In this document: positions 50,101 to 60,114 of the stretch, piece by piece | Numbering within the stretch: the stretch's first letter is position 1 | Layout of the letters: every line of letters begins with the position of its first letter | Source: an uncultured Bacilli bacterium | Lineage (GTDB): Bacteria > Bacillota_I > Bacilli_A > RF39 > UBA660 | Length of the DNA stretch: 64,000 bases | Assembly: GCA_944359725.1 (NCBI GenBank) | Contig: CALVSY010000001.1 | Coordinates: 56,604-120,603 of the forward strand | Reading direction: 5' to 3' | Notes under the pieces: model-generated | What the model was told of the DNA's origin: nothing | The model's database searches: none | The model's input: only the letters and a program-made list of their open reading frames with translations | Made by a program: the position numbers and the translations under genes

Positions 50101-52191
50101 TTACACCTTCTTTATACTTTTATGATTTTTCATTAATTTTTTAATACCTTGACCTTTAAACGCAATGGTTACAATAGATTTATCAACGTTTACAACAACA
50201 CCCTGTCCATAAGTATCATGAACAACGTTATCCCCAGGTTTTAAGCCATTATCCTCATTAAACATTTTTGATTTATCAATTTTAACACTATCTATTACGT
50301 TTTCTTTCTTTTGCGGCATATCAATGTATTTTTTATCTATTTCATTAATAAACCTACTTGGCATGTTAACGCTAGACCTACCAAAAAGCATTCTTCTTAG
50401 TGCATTTACTAAATAAAGCTTCTTTTTTGCACGAGTTATCGCAACGTAACATAATCTTCGCTCTTCTTCTAAAGATCCTTCTTCCACGGAATTAACGTGC
50501 GGAAAAATATTTTCTTCCATACCAATTACAAAAACATAGCTAAACTCAAGGCCCTTAACCGAGTGAATGGTCATTAAGGTGACTTTTGGAGTGTTATCAT
50601 TTTTCTCATCATTAACATCACTTACCAAACTTACCTCATTTAAAAAGTCTTCTAGTGATGCAATACCACTTTCTTCTTCAAACGTTTTTGTAATAGATTT
50701 AAATTCCTCAAGGTTTTCTAGTCTTATGTCTGCCTCTAGCGTGTGCTCGGACTCTAAATCACTTTTAATGCCCGACTTTAAAAGCACCATGTCGATCGTT
50801 TCCGTTAAAGATAATTCCTCACTTTTTTCTTTCATTTCTAAAATCATATTTTTAAAAGCAAGCTCTTTTCCACTTTTTATAACATCAAACATAGAAGTAT
50901 CATTTAAAACGGCATCCATACTTAAATTATCAATCGTTTTAGGCCCGATTCCCCTTTTTGGATAATTTATAACGCGCGTTAAAGAAACGTCGTCCTTCGG
51001 GTTATAAATAAGCTTTAAATACGCAAGTAAATCCTTAATTTCCTTTCTTGAATAGAAAGCATATGCACCAACTATTTTGTATGGTATGTTGCTGTTTAAA
51101 AAACCTTCTTCAATCGTTCTTGATTGTGCGTTAGTTCTATAAAGCACCGCAATGTCATCTAAACTTACACCTTCACTTCTTAAGTTTTTAACTTCCTTAG
51201 TTACGAAAGATGCCTCATCTTTTTCATCAAGTGCCCTTACGTATTTTATTTTTTCTCCATCTTCATTTTCAGTCCATAGATTCTTGTCTTTTTTCTGTAC
51301 GTTATTTTTAATTACACTGTTAGCAGCATTTAAAATTGTTTTCGTAGAGCGATAATTCTGTTCAAGTAAAATTACCTTAGCATCTTTATAATCCTTTTCA
51401 AAATTTAAGATGTTTTTAAAGTTTGCACCCCTAAAACTATATATAGATTGCGCATCATCGCCTACAACACAAATATTTTTATACTTTGCACTTAACATTT
51501 TTGAAAATATATATTGAACCTCATTAGTATCCTGATACTCATCTATAAATATGTATTTAAACATTTCTTGATAACTAGCTAATACATCCGGGTGTTTTGT
51601 AAATAACTCAATAGGTTTAACAAGTAAATCATCAAAATCTAAAGAATTATTTCTTAAAAGTGTTTCTTGATATTTTTTATACACTTTATAGATGATATCA
51701 CTTACCTCATCATTAACAAAAGCTTTATATTTATCTGGAGTTATCATCTCATTTTTACAAGAACTGATTCTGTTTTTTATAAACTTAGGATTACATCTTT
51801 TAGAATCTATGTTTAATTCTTTTAATATTTTTTTAATAACCGTTAGTGAATCATCACTATCTAAAATGGTAAAATTCCTATCATAACCTAAAAGATTATG
51901 ATTTTCTTTTATTATTCTAAGTCCAAAAGAGTGAAACGTTGATATTTGAATGCTATATCCTACGCTTCCAACTTCTTTTATAATACGATCCTTCATCTCT
52001 TTTGCAGCCTTATTAGTAAAAGTTATTGCAACAATACTTCTTGGATCAACGCTTCGTTCTTTAATTAAATAAGCAACTCTAGCCGTTAAAACGCTGGTTT
52101 TTCCACTTCCTGCACCCGCAAGAATTAAAAGCGGACCATCACCATATAAAACAGCTTCTTTTTGTCTATCATTTAAATAATCTAAATTCAT
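50101..52191 (-). CDS. pcrA: ATP-dependent DNA helicase PcrA
   Basis: 696 residues, slightly short of Bacillus PcrA (about 740). UvrD-family SF1 motifs: Q motif LNDRQKEAV, AGAGSGKTSVL, TFTNKAAKEM, FIDEYQDTN, GDDAQSIYSFRGA, LEQNYRST, LMTIHSVKGLEF and YVAITRAKKKL. The C-terminus carries the Tudor-like PcrA tail (GDNVVHDTYGQGVVVNVDK). It unwinds DNA in repair and replication-conflict removal. Confidence 0.97.
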   Translation of the reverse strand: MNLDYLNDRQKEAVLYGDGPLLILAGAGSGKTSVLTARVAYLIKERSVDPRSIVAITFTNKAAKEMKDRIIKEVGSVGYSIQISTFHSFGLRIIKENHNLLGYDRNFTILDSDDSLTVIKKILKELNIDSKRCNPKFIKNRISSCKNEMITPDKYKAFVNDEVSDIIYKVYKKYQETLLRNNSLDFDDLLVKPIELFTKHPDVLASYQEMFKYIFIDEYQDTNEVQYIFSKMLSAKYKNICVVGDDAQSIYSFRGANFKNILNFEKDYKDAKVILLEQNYRSTKTILNAANSVIKNNVQKKDKNLWTENEDGEKIKYVRALDEKDEASFVTKEVKNLRSEGVSLDDIAVLYRTNAQSRTIEEGFLNSNIPYKIVGAYAFYSRKEIKDLLAYLKLIYNPKDDVSLTRVINYPKRGIGPKTIDNLSMDAVLNDTSMFDVIKSGKELAFKNMILEMKEKSEELSLTETIDMVLLKSGIKSDLESEHTLEADIRLENLEEFKSITKTFEEESGIASLEDFLNEVSLVSDVNDEKNDNTPKVTLMTIHSVKGLEFSYVFVIGMEENIFPHVNSVEEGSLEEERRLCYVAITRAKKKLYLVNALRRMLFGRSSVNMPSRFINEIDKKYIDMPQKKENVIDSVKIDKSKMFNEDNGLKPGDNVVHDTYGQGVVVNVDKSIVTIAFKGQGIKKLMKNHKSIKKV

Positions 52192-52300
52192 AGTTATACC
52201 TCTTTTTCACCATTTTATTTTACCATATAAATAAAATAAAAAATATACGTAAAAATAAATTTTACATATATTTTAAATACATAATAATTTTAAATTATAA

Positions 52301-52810
52301 TTATTTACTACGACCATTATGCTCTAATGACGATGAATCAAATTCTTCAGGAGTTTTATCAGCCTTTACCTGTGTGTCCTCTGAATTAGGACTATTATAT
52401 TTTTCTGTTATAGGTTTTGATGATTTTTCTATATTTTTATCATTATAATAATCAACTACAGAATCAAAATCCCCTCCTAAAGAATCAAGTGAATCAAACA
52501 CTAACTTGTTTACATATAATGAATCAATTTCACTTTTTTGAATTTGAAAAGGCATATAAAAATCTATAAGTTCATTCTGTTTTGCACGTTCATTTTGTTT
52601 ATCTGATTTATATTCTTCTTTTGATTTATATTCTTCTAATGCTCTTTTTAATTTGTCTAATAATTCTTTTTCTTCTTCTGGTGTGTTATCAAATACATAT
52701 TTAATATCTTCTTCTAAGCGTTGTTTTTGCTCATATGTTAGGGTATCTATAAGTGGCAAACACGATATGATACGTGAAATGATACGTTTACATTCAATTT
52801 TTTTATCCAT
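52301..52810 (-). CDS. Hypothetical acidic protein
   Basis: 169 residues, unrecognised. N-terminal helical part (IISRIISCLPLIDTLTYEQKQRL, DNTPEEEKELLDKLKRALEE) then a Lys/Ser/Asp/Asn-rich, probably disordered C-terminal half. No signal peptide or membrane segment. It stands alone between pcrA and the S41-like gene. A GAAAGGAT-type SD precedes the start. The 207 bp upstream (52811-53017) hold nothing recognisable. Confidence 0.55.
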   Translation of the reverse strand: MDKKIECKRIISRIISCLPLIDTLTYEQKQRLEEDIKYVFDNTPEEEKELLDKLKRALEEYKSKEEYKSDKQNERAKQNELIDFYMPFQIQKSEIDSLYVNKLVFDSLDSLGGDFDSVVDYYNDKNIEKSSKPITEKYNSPNSEDTQVKADKTPEEFDSSSLEHNGRSK

Positions 52811-53017
52811 AAATTCATCATCCTTTCGAACTATATTTAGTATAACATATTATAAAAAAAATGTCATTTGTTTTATAATAAAGATTTTAGATAACAGAAA
52901 CAATTTTTAATTAATTCTTTTATGTTTTTCTTTTTTAAATTTATCATAAAATATCTCTATATATAACTAGTCAAAAAATCCCAGTAAAATTTAACCGCTT
53001 CATCACATTTTCTTCAT

Positions 53018-54166
53018 TTATATCATATGACTATAACCATTAAGTACTTTAACAGCCTCACCAATAACTTTATCATCACCATTTTTATAATCTTCTAAAG
53101 AATTACAAACATAATAATCAGGCTTATAAAAAATAGGTTTAAAACTTTTTATAGATTTCATATCATCTTTACTTGTATACTGAATTAATTTCCTATTTAA
53201 AGGATCATAATCAAAATATTTAGTTGAATAAGTTATTGTTAAGTTGGTGTTAGGAAGTTTAAACGTTTTTATATTACCAAAACAATTTAAAGATGTTCCA
53301 ATATCTTCACCAATGGTTTTACTTCCTATGTTAATTAAATCTATTAAAGCAAAACGACCAGATGAAAAAACGTTCCTATCAGTTATGGTTATAACATTAA
53401 AATTAGAATTTTTTAAAAAGTCCAAAAGCGGATAAATAACAGTGTTATTGCCACCAAAGTTACCTCTTATATCAATGATAAAATTTGTAATGTTATTATC
53501 TTTAGAAATCTGTTTTAACTTTTTTACAAAATCTAGCATGCTTCCTACTTTAGGAGAAACGCATTTTGAATATCTAATTTTAATTACGTTATCAAGCAGC
53601 GCTATATCATAATTATCATCATCTTTAAACTTAAGCTGTTTATCAGGAAATAATTCATATTTACGTTTTTTACCTTCCTTTAAAATCGTAAATAAAGCCT
53701 TATTGCTATCTGTTAAAGAAAGTTCATTTATCGTGTTTAAATCACTTAAAAAACTCTCTATTCTTGCTTTTAACCAAGCTTCAGTACTATATGGTAAAGA
53801 TTTCTTAATCTTACTAATTAACTTTTCCACAGGAAAATTATTTATTTCAAGTACTTTAGAATATTTTAAACCTTCGTTAAAAGCATCTATTACATATAAA
53901 TCATCATTTATAAACCTTAACTTTATTGGTAAAGCCTTAACACCATTATAAAAGCAAAAGGTATGTGAATCATATATAGATAACATGTATTTTATTATGC
54001 ATTTTATAAAGTAAGATAATTTATATTTTGAATCTAATTTATGTGTGCTTAAATATTCATTAACAAAATTATTTAAATCATCTTTACTTTTATCAAAGTA
54101 AAACCAAATATGTCTTTTTTCTATTTCACTTAAAAAATAATTTAAATCTTCTTCATATTTATTCAT
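53018..54166 (-). CDS. S41-peptidase-like protein without signal peptide
   Basis: 382 residues. The C-terminal half has an S41 (C-terminal processing peptidase-like) core: NFIIDIRGNFGGNNTVIYPL, NVFSSGRFALIDLINIGSKTIGEDIGTS. The Ser in FSSGRFA aligns with the usual TASAAE nucleophile region. No PDZ domain is evident; the N-terminal 130 residues are helical. No signal peptide or membrane segment, so it should be cytoplasmic, unusual for this family. Catalytic activity is uncertain. It is 8 bp after the VanW gene and likely cotranscribed. Confidence 0.7.
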   Translation of the reverse strand: MNKYEEDLNYFLSEIEKRHIWFYFDKSKDDLNNFVNEYLSTHKLDSKYKLSYFIKCIIKYMLSIYDSHTFCFYNGVKALPIKLRFINDDLYVIDAFNEGLKYSKVLEINNFPVEKLISKIKKSLPYSTEAWLKARIESFLSDLNTINELSLTDSNKALFTILKEGKKRKYELFPDKQLKFKDDDNYDIALLDNVIKIRYSKCVSPKVGSMLDFVKKLKQISKDNNITNFIIDIRGNFGGNNTVIYPLLDFLKNSNFNVITITDRNVFSSGRFALIDLINIGSKTIGEDIGTSLNCFGNIKTFKLPNTNLTITYSTKYFDYDPLNRKLIQYTSKDDMKSIKSFKPIFYKPDYYVCNSLEDYKNGDDKVIGEAVKVLNGYSHMI

Positions 54167-54174
54167 ATAATCAC

Positions 54175-55920
54175 CTACTGCATCGTTTTATAAACACTTT
54201 TTCCCAAGTACTTAATATTTGTTACCACACCATTTTCTATTGTTTTTAAATAAGATAGATAAGAGCCGTTTGAATACACAGAATAAGGCTCAAACGTTTT
54301 TCCACCTAGTGCTGCATCATTAGTCCAGATATCAACCGTTAAGTAATTTCCGCTTACATATGATGTTATATAAATCGGATAATCATAATTATTTTTAAAT
54401 TTATAGTCGGTTGTTGTTGAGTATACCGTTGCATCAAGTCCTTTTGGAACATAATTAGGTGCAAAAGTATGATTTCTTCTTGCAACTGTTTCTAATCCTG
54501 CTTTTAACTGTGCAATGTAAAGAGTTGATGCAAGCTGACAAACACCGCCACCATTAGCAGTTGCAACCTCGCTATTTAAATATATAGGTGCCGGTAAATA
54601 TCCATTTGAAGAACCGTAGGGACCAACTACCTTAAGGTAAGAAAACACCTCACCTGGCATAATAACCGTATTATTTAATTTTCTAGATGCAAGCGATATG
54701 TTATGTCCTCTGTTACCAGAGTTCATAAAATACGTAGTATAAGAAGATACTTTCTTATTTATACTTGCTAAATTAGAATATTTAACTTCGTTTTTTACAA
54801 TCGTTCCTTCTGCTTCTATTATTTCGTTATCCTTTAAATTTAGAAGTGCTTTAACAATCTTATCCTTTGTCTTAGATGCGTCCAAATCAAAACCGATAGA
54901 ACCTTTATCATAAGAAAGATTATGATTTTCATCAACAACTATCCCATCATTTCTTGCAGTAGTATTTAATTTTTCCTCTAAAGTTTTAATAAAATTATCT
55001 ATTATCGAATCATCATACGTTGCCTCTAAATAAAATGATTTTTGTTTCTTCTTATTTTGCAGCATATCTACTTTTTTAAAAAAAGATAAATCTTTATTAT
55101 AATTAGTTATTTTATCCTTTAAATTATTAGTAATTACCTTAGCACCTATTTCATCTAGTGAAAATTTAACTTCCGTATTAGGACTCTTTATCGTAATTGA
55201 TTCATTTTTTATTCTCTTTTCTTCATCACTAATAATATTTTTTAAATCAGATATTTTAGTGCCACTTAAATCAATATCATTTAAATATATACCCGGATAA
55301 ATTTTATTGTTATACTTACTTATCAATTTATTATATACATAAAACTTATATCCCGCTAGACCTAATACTATTAAAACAACTAATAATATAAATACAATAA
55401 TAAAAGTCTTCTTTTTCGTTTTCTTCTTATTGGAAACAACACTTTTTTCTTTATCATCATTAATTGTTAACGTTTCAGTTTCATCAAGTAATGAGGCTAG
55501 TGCGTCTTTTTTATACTTTGAAGCATATTTATTAAAAATGCTACTTGATAGTGAAACATCAGTTTTATTTTGATACTCATAATATGCTAATTCTTTTAGC
55601 TCTTCCTTACTTAAACTCTTTAAAAAATTCTTTAAAACATCATCTTTATTATAAAAGCACAAACTCCAAAGTATTTTAGAACAAACAAATAACTTGACAC
55701 TTTTACCATTAAATAAATTATTATCTTTTTTTATTTTATCAACTATCAAATAATCATTCAAAACATTTAAAATAACTTTAGATATTTTTAAATCTTGTTT
55801 TTCTTCTTTTAAAAGAATGGATACCGCTGTGCTTACATCGTTATTAAAGAAAATACTTTTTGCATAATTAACTAATTTATCATCATCTAAAGTACTTACA
55901 TCAATTTTATTTTCATCCAT
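54175..55920 (-). CDS. Membrane-anchored VanW-family protein (YoaR-like)
   Basis: 581 residues. The N-terminal 160 residues are charged and cytoplasmic, a membrane helix follows (about 170-190, TFIIVFILLVVLIVLGLAGY), then a peptidoglycan-binding-like domain (YPGIYLNDIDLSGTKISDL) and a VanW domain (about 400-530: SLASRKLNNTVIMPGEVFSYLK, GGGVCQLASTLY, RRNHTFAPNYVPKGLDATV). VanW proteins accompany glycopeptide resistance operons but most, like this one, are standalone wall-associated proteins of unknown role. The SD is weak. Divergent to the ABC importer at 56173. Confidence 0.88.
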   Translation of the reverse strand: MDENKIDVSTLDDDKLVNYAKSIFFNNDVSTAVSILLKEEKQDLKISKVILNVLNDYLIVDKIKKDNNLFNGKSVKLFVCSKILWSLCFYNKDDVLKNFLKSLSKEELKELAYYEYQNKTDVSLSSSIFNKYASKYKKDALASLLDETETLTINDDKEKSVVSNKKKTKKKTFIIVFILLVVLIVLGLAGYKFYVYNKLISKYNNKIYPGIYLNDIDLSGTKISDLKNIISDEEKRIKNESITIKSPNTEVKFSLDEIGAKVITNNLKDKITNYNKDLSFFKKVDMLQNKKKQKSFYLEATYDDSIIDNFIKTLEEKLNTTARNDGIVVDENHNLSYDKGSIGFDLDASKTKDKIVKALLNLKDNEIIEAEGTIVKNEVKYSNLASINKKVSSYTTYFMNSGNRGHNISLASRKLNNTVIMPGEVFSYLKVVGPYGSSNGYLPAPIYLNSEVATANGGGVCQLASTLYIAQLKAGLETVARRNHTFAPNYVPKGLDATVYSTTTDYKFKNNYDYPIYITSYVSGNYLTVDIWTNDAALGGKTFEPYSVYSNGSYLSYLKTIENGVVTNIKYLGKSVYKTMQ

Positions 55921-56172
55921 AAGAGAGCACCCACTTTATATATAAAAGTTTTTATAATCCTAAATAAAAAATAAAACACAACTATTTATAAATTATATTT
56001 TCCCACAGTATTAGTATTTGCATAACATTTATAATAATGCAATCCATCAAAAATAATTATACAATTAGTATCTTTATCAAAAAAATAATACCATATATTA
56101 CTACTTTTTACAATCCATACGTAACACCTAAAAATTAAAAAAGAATATACTACTATTGTAAAAGGAGGAAGT
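55921..56172. other. Divergent intergenic region between the VanW gene and the ABC importer
   Basis: 252 bp, AT-rich. No TPP riboswitch pattern (CUGAGA with a later GGGUGCC-type element) could be found, although the importer resembles thiamine-precursor systems. The strong SD AAAGGAGGA of the importer is at its right end. Promoters could not be fixed. Confidence 0.5.
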
Positions 56173-57171
56173 ATGAAAAAGAAGATTATTATTATAATTT
56201 GCGTTATTATCGTTTTTTTAGTAGCTTTATTTTTCGTAATAAAAAATAATAAAAATAGTAAAGAAGATAATAACGGACTTGTAACCGTTAAAGTAGCAGA
56301 AGTTGCCCACACCATATTTTACGCACCACAATACGCTGCTATCGCAAACGGATACTTTGAAGATGAAGGAATAAACGTTGATTTAACATTAGCATCAGGC
56401 GCTGACAATGTTACCGCTGCCGTTTTATCAGGAGATGTAGATATTGGTTTTTGTGGAAGTGAAGCTACCATATACATATATAATGCTGGCGAAGAAGACT
56501 ATTTAGTTAACTTTGCAAGACTTACCAAAAGAGATGGCTCATTTTTAGTATCAAGAGAAAAATACGATGATTTTACCCTTGATGATTTAAAAGGTAAAAC
56601 CGTTATTGGAGGAAGAAAAGGTGGTATGCCAGAGATGACCTTTGAATGGGGATTAAAAGAAAATGGCATAGACCCAAAAAACGATTTATCAATTGATACA
56701 AGCGTTGACTTCGCTGCTATGGAAGGCACCTTTATAGGAGGAGACGCAGATTTCGTAACACTTTTTGAACCAAACGCAACAAGCGTTGAAAACCAAGGCT
56801 TAGGATACGTAGTTGGATACGTCGGAGAATGGGGAGGAGAAGTTCCTTACACCGCGTACAACGCCAAAAAAAGCTATATAAAAGAAAATAAAGAAGTAAT
56901 CGAAGGATTTACTAACGCCATTAATAAAGGCCTAGAATACGTGATGAACACTGACTCAGAAAAAGTAGCAGAAGACATTTTAGAATTCTTCCCAGAATTA
57001 TCATTAGATGAATTAACCGTAATGATTGAAAGATACAAAACTAATGATGCATGGCCAAACAGCACTGAAATAACAGAAAAAGACTTTGATCACATACAAG
57101 AAATAATGCAAAGTGCGAAAGAATTAGACAAAAAAGCACCATATGACAAATTAGTTTACCAAGGAAGTTAA
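56173..57171 (+). CDS. NMT1/ThiY-like ABC transporter substrate-binding protein
   Basis: 332 residues. One N-terminal membrane helix (about 3-23), then the periplasmic-binding fold: IFYAPQYAAIANGYFEDEGI, GADNVTAAVLSGDVDIGFCG, LKGKTVIGGRKGGMPEMTFEW. This is the NMT1/THI5-like family, which binds thiamine precursors, aliphatic sulphonates, nitrate or riboflavin-like ligands. There is no lipobox cysteine; the helix probably anchors it directly, whereas most such proteins in Gram-positives are lipoproteins. First of three plus-strand genes. Ligand unknown. Confidence 0.85.
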   Translation: MKKKIIIIICVIIVFLVALFFVIKNNKNSKEDNNGLVTVKVAEVAHTIFYAPQYAAIANGYFEDEGINVDLTLASGADNVTAAVLSGDVDIGFCGSEATIYIYNAGEEDYLVNFARLTKRDGSFLVSREKYDDFTLDDLKGKTVIGGRKGGMPEMTFEWGLKENGIDPKNDLSIDTSVDFAAMEGTFIGGDADFVTLFEPNATSVENQGLGYVVGYVGEWGGEVPYTAYNAKKSYIKENKEVIEGFTNAINKGLEYVMNTDSEKVAEDILEFFPELSLDELTVMIERYKTNDAWPNSTEITEKDFDHIQEIMQSAKELDKKAPYDKLVYQGS

Positions 57172-57173
57172 AA

Positions 57174-57926
57174 GTGAAAAAACTCTTAAGTATAAAAGAG
57201 TTATCAAAGAATTACCTAACAAAAAAACAAGTTATATGTGCGCTTGAAAACATTAATCTTGAAGTTTACGAAAACGATTTTATCGCACTAGTTGGACCTT
57301 CTGGGTGTGGTAAATCAACGATTCTTTCAATAATAGGTAAATTACAAAAAGAAAGTTCTGGGAAAGTAGAATTTAAAGACAAAAACATAAAAGTTGGATA
57401 CATGTTTCAAGAAGATGCATTGTTTCCTTGGCTTACCGTTTTTGATAACTGTATGCTAGGTTTAAAAATACAAAAAAACGTAACCGAAGAAAATAAAAAA
57501 TACGTAAAAAGCTTACTTAAAAAATATGGACTTTCAAACTTTGAAAAAAGTTATCCAAAAGAACTATCTGGAGGTATGAGACAAAGGGTTGCATTAATTA
57601 GAACACTCGCCATTAAACCAGATATACTTCTTTTAGACGAGCCCTTTTCAGCATTAGATTATCAAACCAGAATAGCCGTATCAGACGATGTTTACAAAAT
57701 CATAAAAGAAGAGAAAAAAACAGCCATTATGGTTACCCATGACCTAGAAGAAGCTGTATCAGTTGCAAACAAAGTAGTTGTCCTAAGCAAAAGACCAGCA
57801 ACCGTAAAAAACATCTATGAAATAAAAATAAATGACGAACTACTTCCAAGCAAAAGAAGAAAAGATGAAAAATTTAATGATTACTATAACGAAATTTGGA
57901 AGGACTTAGATCACTATGAAAGCTAA
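57174..57926 (+). CDS. ABC transporter ATP-binding protein (nitrate/sulphonate/thiamine-precursor type)
   Basis: 250 residues starting with GTG, 2 bp after the binding-protein gene. Walker A GPSGCGKSTI, Q-loop GYMFQEDALFPWLTVFDN, signature LSGGMRQRVAL, Walker B ILLLDEPFSALD and switch VTHDLEEAV. Typical of SsuB/TauB/ThiZ-like importers. Overlaps the permease gene by 11 bp, so the three subunits are made together. Confidence 0.94.
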   Translation: MKKLLSIKELSKNYLTKKQVICALENINLEVYENDFIALVGPSGCGKSTILSIIGKLQKESSGKVEFKDKNIKVGYMFQEDALFPWLTVFDNCMLGLKIQKNVTEENKKYVKSLLKKYGLSNFEKSYPKELSGGMRQRVALIRTLAIKPDILLLDEPFSALDYQTRIAVSDDVYKIIKEEKKTAIMVTHDLEEAVSVANKVVVLSKRPATVKNIYEIKINDELLPSKRRKDEKFNDYYNEIWKDLDHYES

Positions 57927-58710
57927 AGAAGAACACAAAAAATATTTAAGAAAACAAAAACAAAACACCATTAAAGTTATCGTAATACAAATAATGATCT
58001 TAGCTAGCTTCTTAATATTATGGCAAATACTTTCTGATAATAAAATAATAAACTCATTTTTATGTTCTAGTCCAAAAAAAGTTGTTGATACAATAATAAA
58101 CTTATATCAAACGAATGATTTATTCGTACACGTATGGGTAACTTTAAAAGAAATATTAATAAGTTTTGGACTTGGTGCATTAATTGGAATAGCATTCGCA
58201 GCCATTTTATGGTTTAGTCCGTTTTTATCTAGAGTACTTGACCCATACCTTACAATATTAAATAGCTTACCCAAGGTATCACTTGGTCCTATAATCATTA
58301 TATGGGCAGGTGCAAACCAAAACTCAATTATTACAATGGCACTTTTAATATCCGTTATATCAACCATAATAAGCGTATACGTCGGCTTTAAACACACTAA
58401 TAACACAAGTATAAAACTAATGAAAAGTTTTAAAGCAAATAAGTTTCAAATATTTACAAAAGTGGTCTTGCCATCAAACTTTAATACCATTATAAGCTCA
58501 CTTAAAATAAACTTATCAATGACCTTTGTTGGCGTTATAATGGGAGAATTATTAGTATCAAAAGAAGGTTTAGGTTACTTAATAAATTATGGATCACAAG
58601 TATTTAACACAAACCTTGTAATAACTGGCGTAATCTTACTTGGAGTATTAACAAGCATATTATACTTTATAATACTTTTTATTGAAAACAAATTAAAAAA
58701 AGAATGGTAA
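57916..58710 (+). CDS. ABC transporter permease (SsuC/ThiX-like)
   Basis: 264 residues with about six membrane helices. The EAA-type loop is LMKSFKANKFQIFTKVVLPSN; GELLVSKEGLGYLINYGSQVF near the end is typical of the nitrate/sulphonate/HMP permease family. SPKKVVDTIINL in the first loop matches as well. Third gene of the importer, ending inside a bidirectional terminator. Confidence 0.93.
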   Translation: MKAKEEHKKYLRKQKQNTIKVIVIQIMILASFLILWQILSDNKIINSFLCSSPKKVVDTIINLYQTNDLFVHVWVTLKEILISFGLGALIGIAFAAILWFSPFLSRVLDPYLTILNSLPKVSLGPIIIIWAGANQNSIITMALLISVISTIISVYVGFKHTNNTSIKLMKSFKANKFQIFTKVVLPSNFNTIISSLKINLSMTFVGVIMGELLVSKEGLGYLINYGSQVFNTNLVITGVILLGVLTSILYFIILFIENKLKKEW

Positions 58711-58724
58711 ACGCCATTCTTTTT
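58697..58724. terminator. Bidirectional terminator between the importer and the pseudopilin gene
   Basis: Perfect 7-bp stem AGAATGG / CCATTCT with T-runs on both strands; overlaps the permease stop codon. Confidence 0.8.
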
Positions 58725-59091
58725 AACTACCATCATAACAAGTAGCTCCATCATCATCTATTAGACTATAATTGTATCCACTAGAATCAATTGTTATATT
58801 TTTATTTTCCAAACCCTCACAATTACCCTTTAAATTAATCAATCCATCACTTTGCAAATCATTTAAAGTAAATGAAACAGTATTTCCATTAACCAACTGA
58901 TTTGCATAATACTTTGCAGCATATAAATGTGCTGCATTTTCTATTTTTTGATTTAATATATTTTGGGTATTCTCCTCGTTTTCTCTTATCTGCCTAGTCA
59001 TGTTAGGTGCTGCTATTACCGCTATTAAAGCTAAAATAACAACGATTGCAAGTAACTCTACCAACGTAAAACCTTTACTATTCTTTCTCAT
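58723..59091 (-). CDS. Type IV pseudopilin-like protein
   Basis: About 122 residues. The prepilin signal is KGFTLVELLAIVVILALIAV, cut after the Gly, followed by a helical stalk (NMTRQIRENEENTQNILN) and a small cysteine-containing head (NCEGLENKNITI, DGATCYDGS). I start at 59091, with GAGGTG upstream; an earlier ATG lies before that SD. It may belong to a ComGC-like competence system or a simple pilus; no pilus ATPase or prepilin peptidase is in the window. It follows tsaD directly. Confidence 0.8.
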   Translation of the reverse strand: MRKNSKGFTLVELLAIVVILALIAVIAAPNMTRQIRENEENTQNILNQKIENAAHLYAAKYYANQLVNGNTVSFTLNDLQSDGLINLKGNCEGLENKNITIDSSGYNYSLIDDDGATCYDGS

Positions 59092-59105
59092 ATAAAACAC
59101 CTCTT

Positions 59106-60110
59106 TCAATTTAAATCTAGTCCTGGTTCAGGATCTAGTGAAAAGTCAGCAAAATCTTTATTTAAATACTCATAATAAGCCGCAGCTCCTATCATTGAAG
59201 CATTATCAGTACAATACTTTAACTTAGGCATTAAAAGCTCTATATCAAGCTCTTTACACGCTTTTGAAAGTTCTTCTCTTAAATAACTATTAGCAGATAC
59301 ACCACCGGCAACTAATAACTGTTTTACATTATATTCTTTTATTGCCTTGACAGTTTTCTTAACTAATATACCAACAACAGTCTCTTGAAATGATGCCGCT
59401 AAATTTTCTTTATTAATTTCATTATTTCTTTGCTTTTCATTATGAACTAGATTTATAACCGCACTTTTTATACCACTAAAACTAAAATCATAGGTATTAT
59501 CATCCTTAGGAGCTGGTAGGTTATAAGTGTGCTTACCTGCACGAGCCATTTTATCCATTAATGGTCCACCGGGATACGGAACACCAACTACCCGAGCAAC
59601 TTTATCATACGCCTCACCAACCGAATCGTCAAGTGTTGAACCTATTTTTCTAAAAGAATACTCCTTATCCATGTAAATTAACTCGGTATGTCCCCCAGAT
59701 ACTACTAATGATAATAATGGAAATTTAAAATCACCACTAAACTTATTTGCATAAATGTGACCCTTCATATGATTAACCTTAATAAGTGGTTTACCAGTCG
59801 CTAGTGATAATGCTTTAGCGGCCTCTATTCCAACTAACAATGCACCATTAAGACCAGGACCATAAGTTACCGCAATTGCATCAATATCATTAAAGGTAAG
59901 ATTTGCTTTTTTTAAACATTCTTCAAATACAATCGTTATGGCGCTAACGTGATTACGACTAGCTATTTCCGGAACCACACCACCATAATTTTTATGAATA
60001 TCTATTTGTGATAAAATTACCGTTGCAACGTCCGTGTTGCCGTTTTTTATTATACTTGCGCTTGTCTCATCACAACTTGTTTCAACCGCAAATATATATA
60101 TATCCTTCAT
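59106..60110 (-). CDS. tsaD: tRNA N6-threonylcarbamoyladenosine transferase TsaD
   Basis: 334 residues. ETSCDETSASII, the metal site NHMKGHIYAN, VSGGHTELIYM, FSFSGIKSAV and AGGVSANSYLREEL are standard Kae1/TsaD motifs. It transfers the threonylcarbamoyl group to A37 of ANN-decoding tRNAs together with TsaB and TsaE, encoded just upstream. The gene ends in TGA, confirming TGA as stop. SD GAGGTGAT. Confidence 0.97.
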   Translation of the reverse strand: MKDIYIFAVETSCDETSASIIKNGNTDVATVILSQIDIHKNYGGVVPEIASRNHVSAITIVFEECLKKANLTFNDIDAIAVTYGPGLNGALLVGIEAAKALSLATGKPLIKVNHMKGHIYANKFSGDFKFPLLSLVVSGGHTELIYMDKEYSFRKIGSTLDDSVGEAYDKVARVVGVPYPGGPLMDKMARAGKHTYNLPAPKDDNTYDFSFSGIKSAVINLVHNEKQRNNEINKENLAASFQETVVGILVKKTVKAIKEYNVKQLLVAGGVSANSYLREELSKACKELDIELLMPKLKYCTDNASMIGAAAYYEYLNKDFADFSLDPEPGLDLN

Positions 60111-60114
60111 TTTA

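Noticed and set aside
55921..56172. TPP riboswitch before the NMT1-type importer
   Set aside because: No conserved TPP core sequence could be found by eye.
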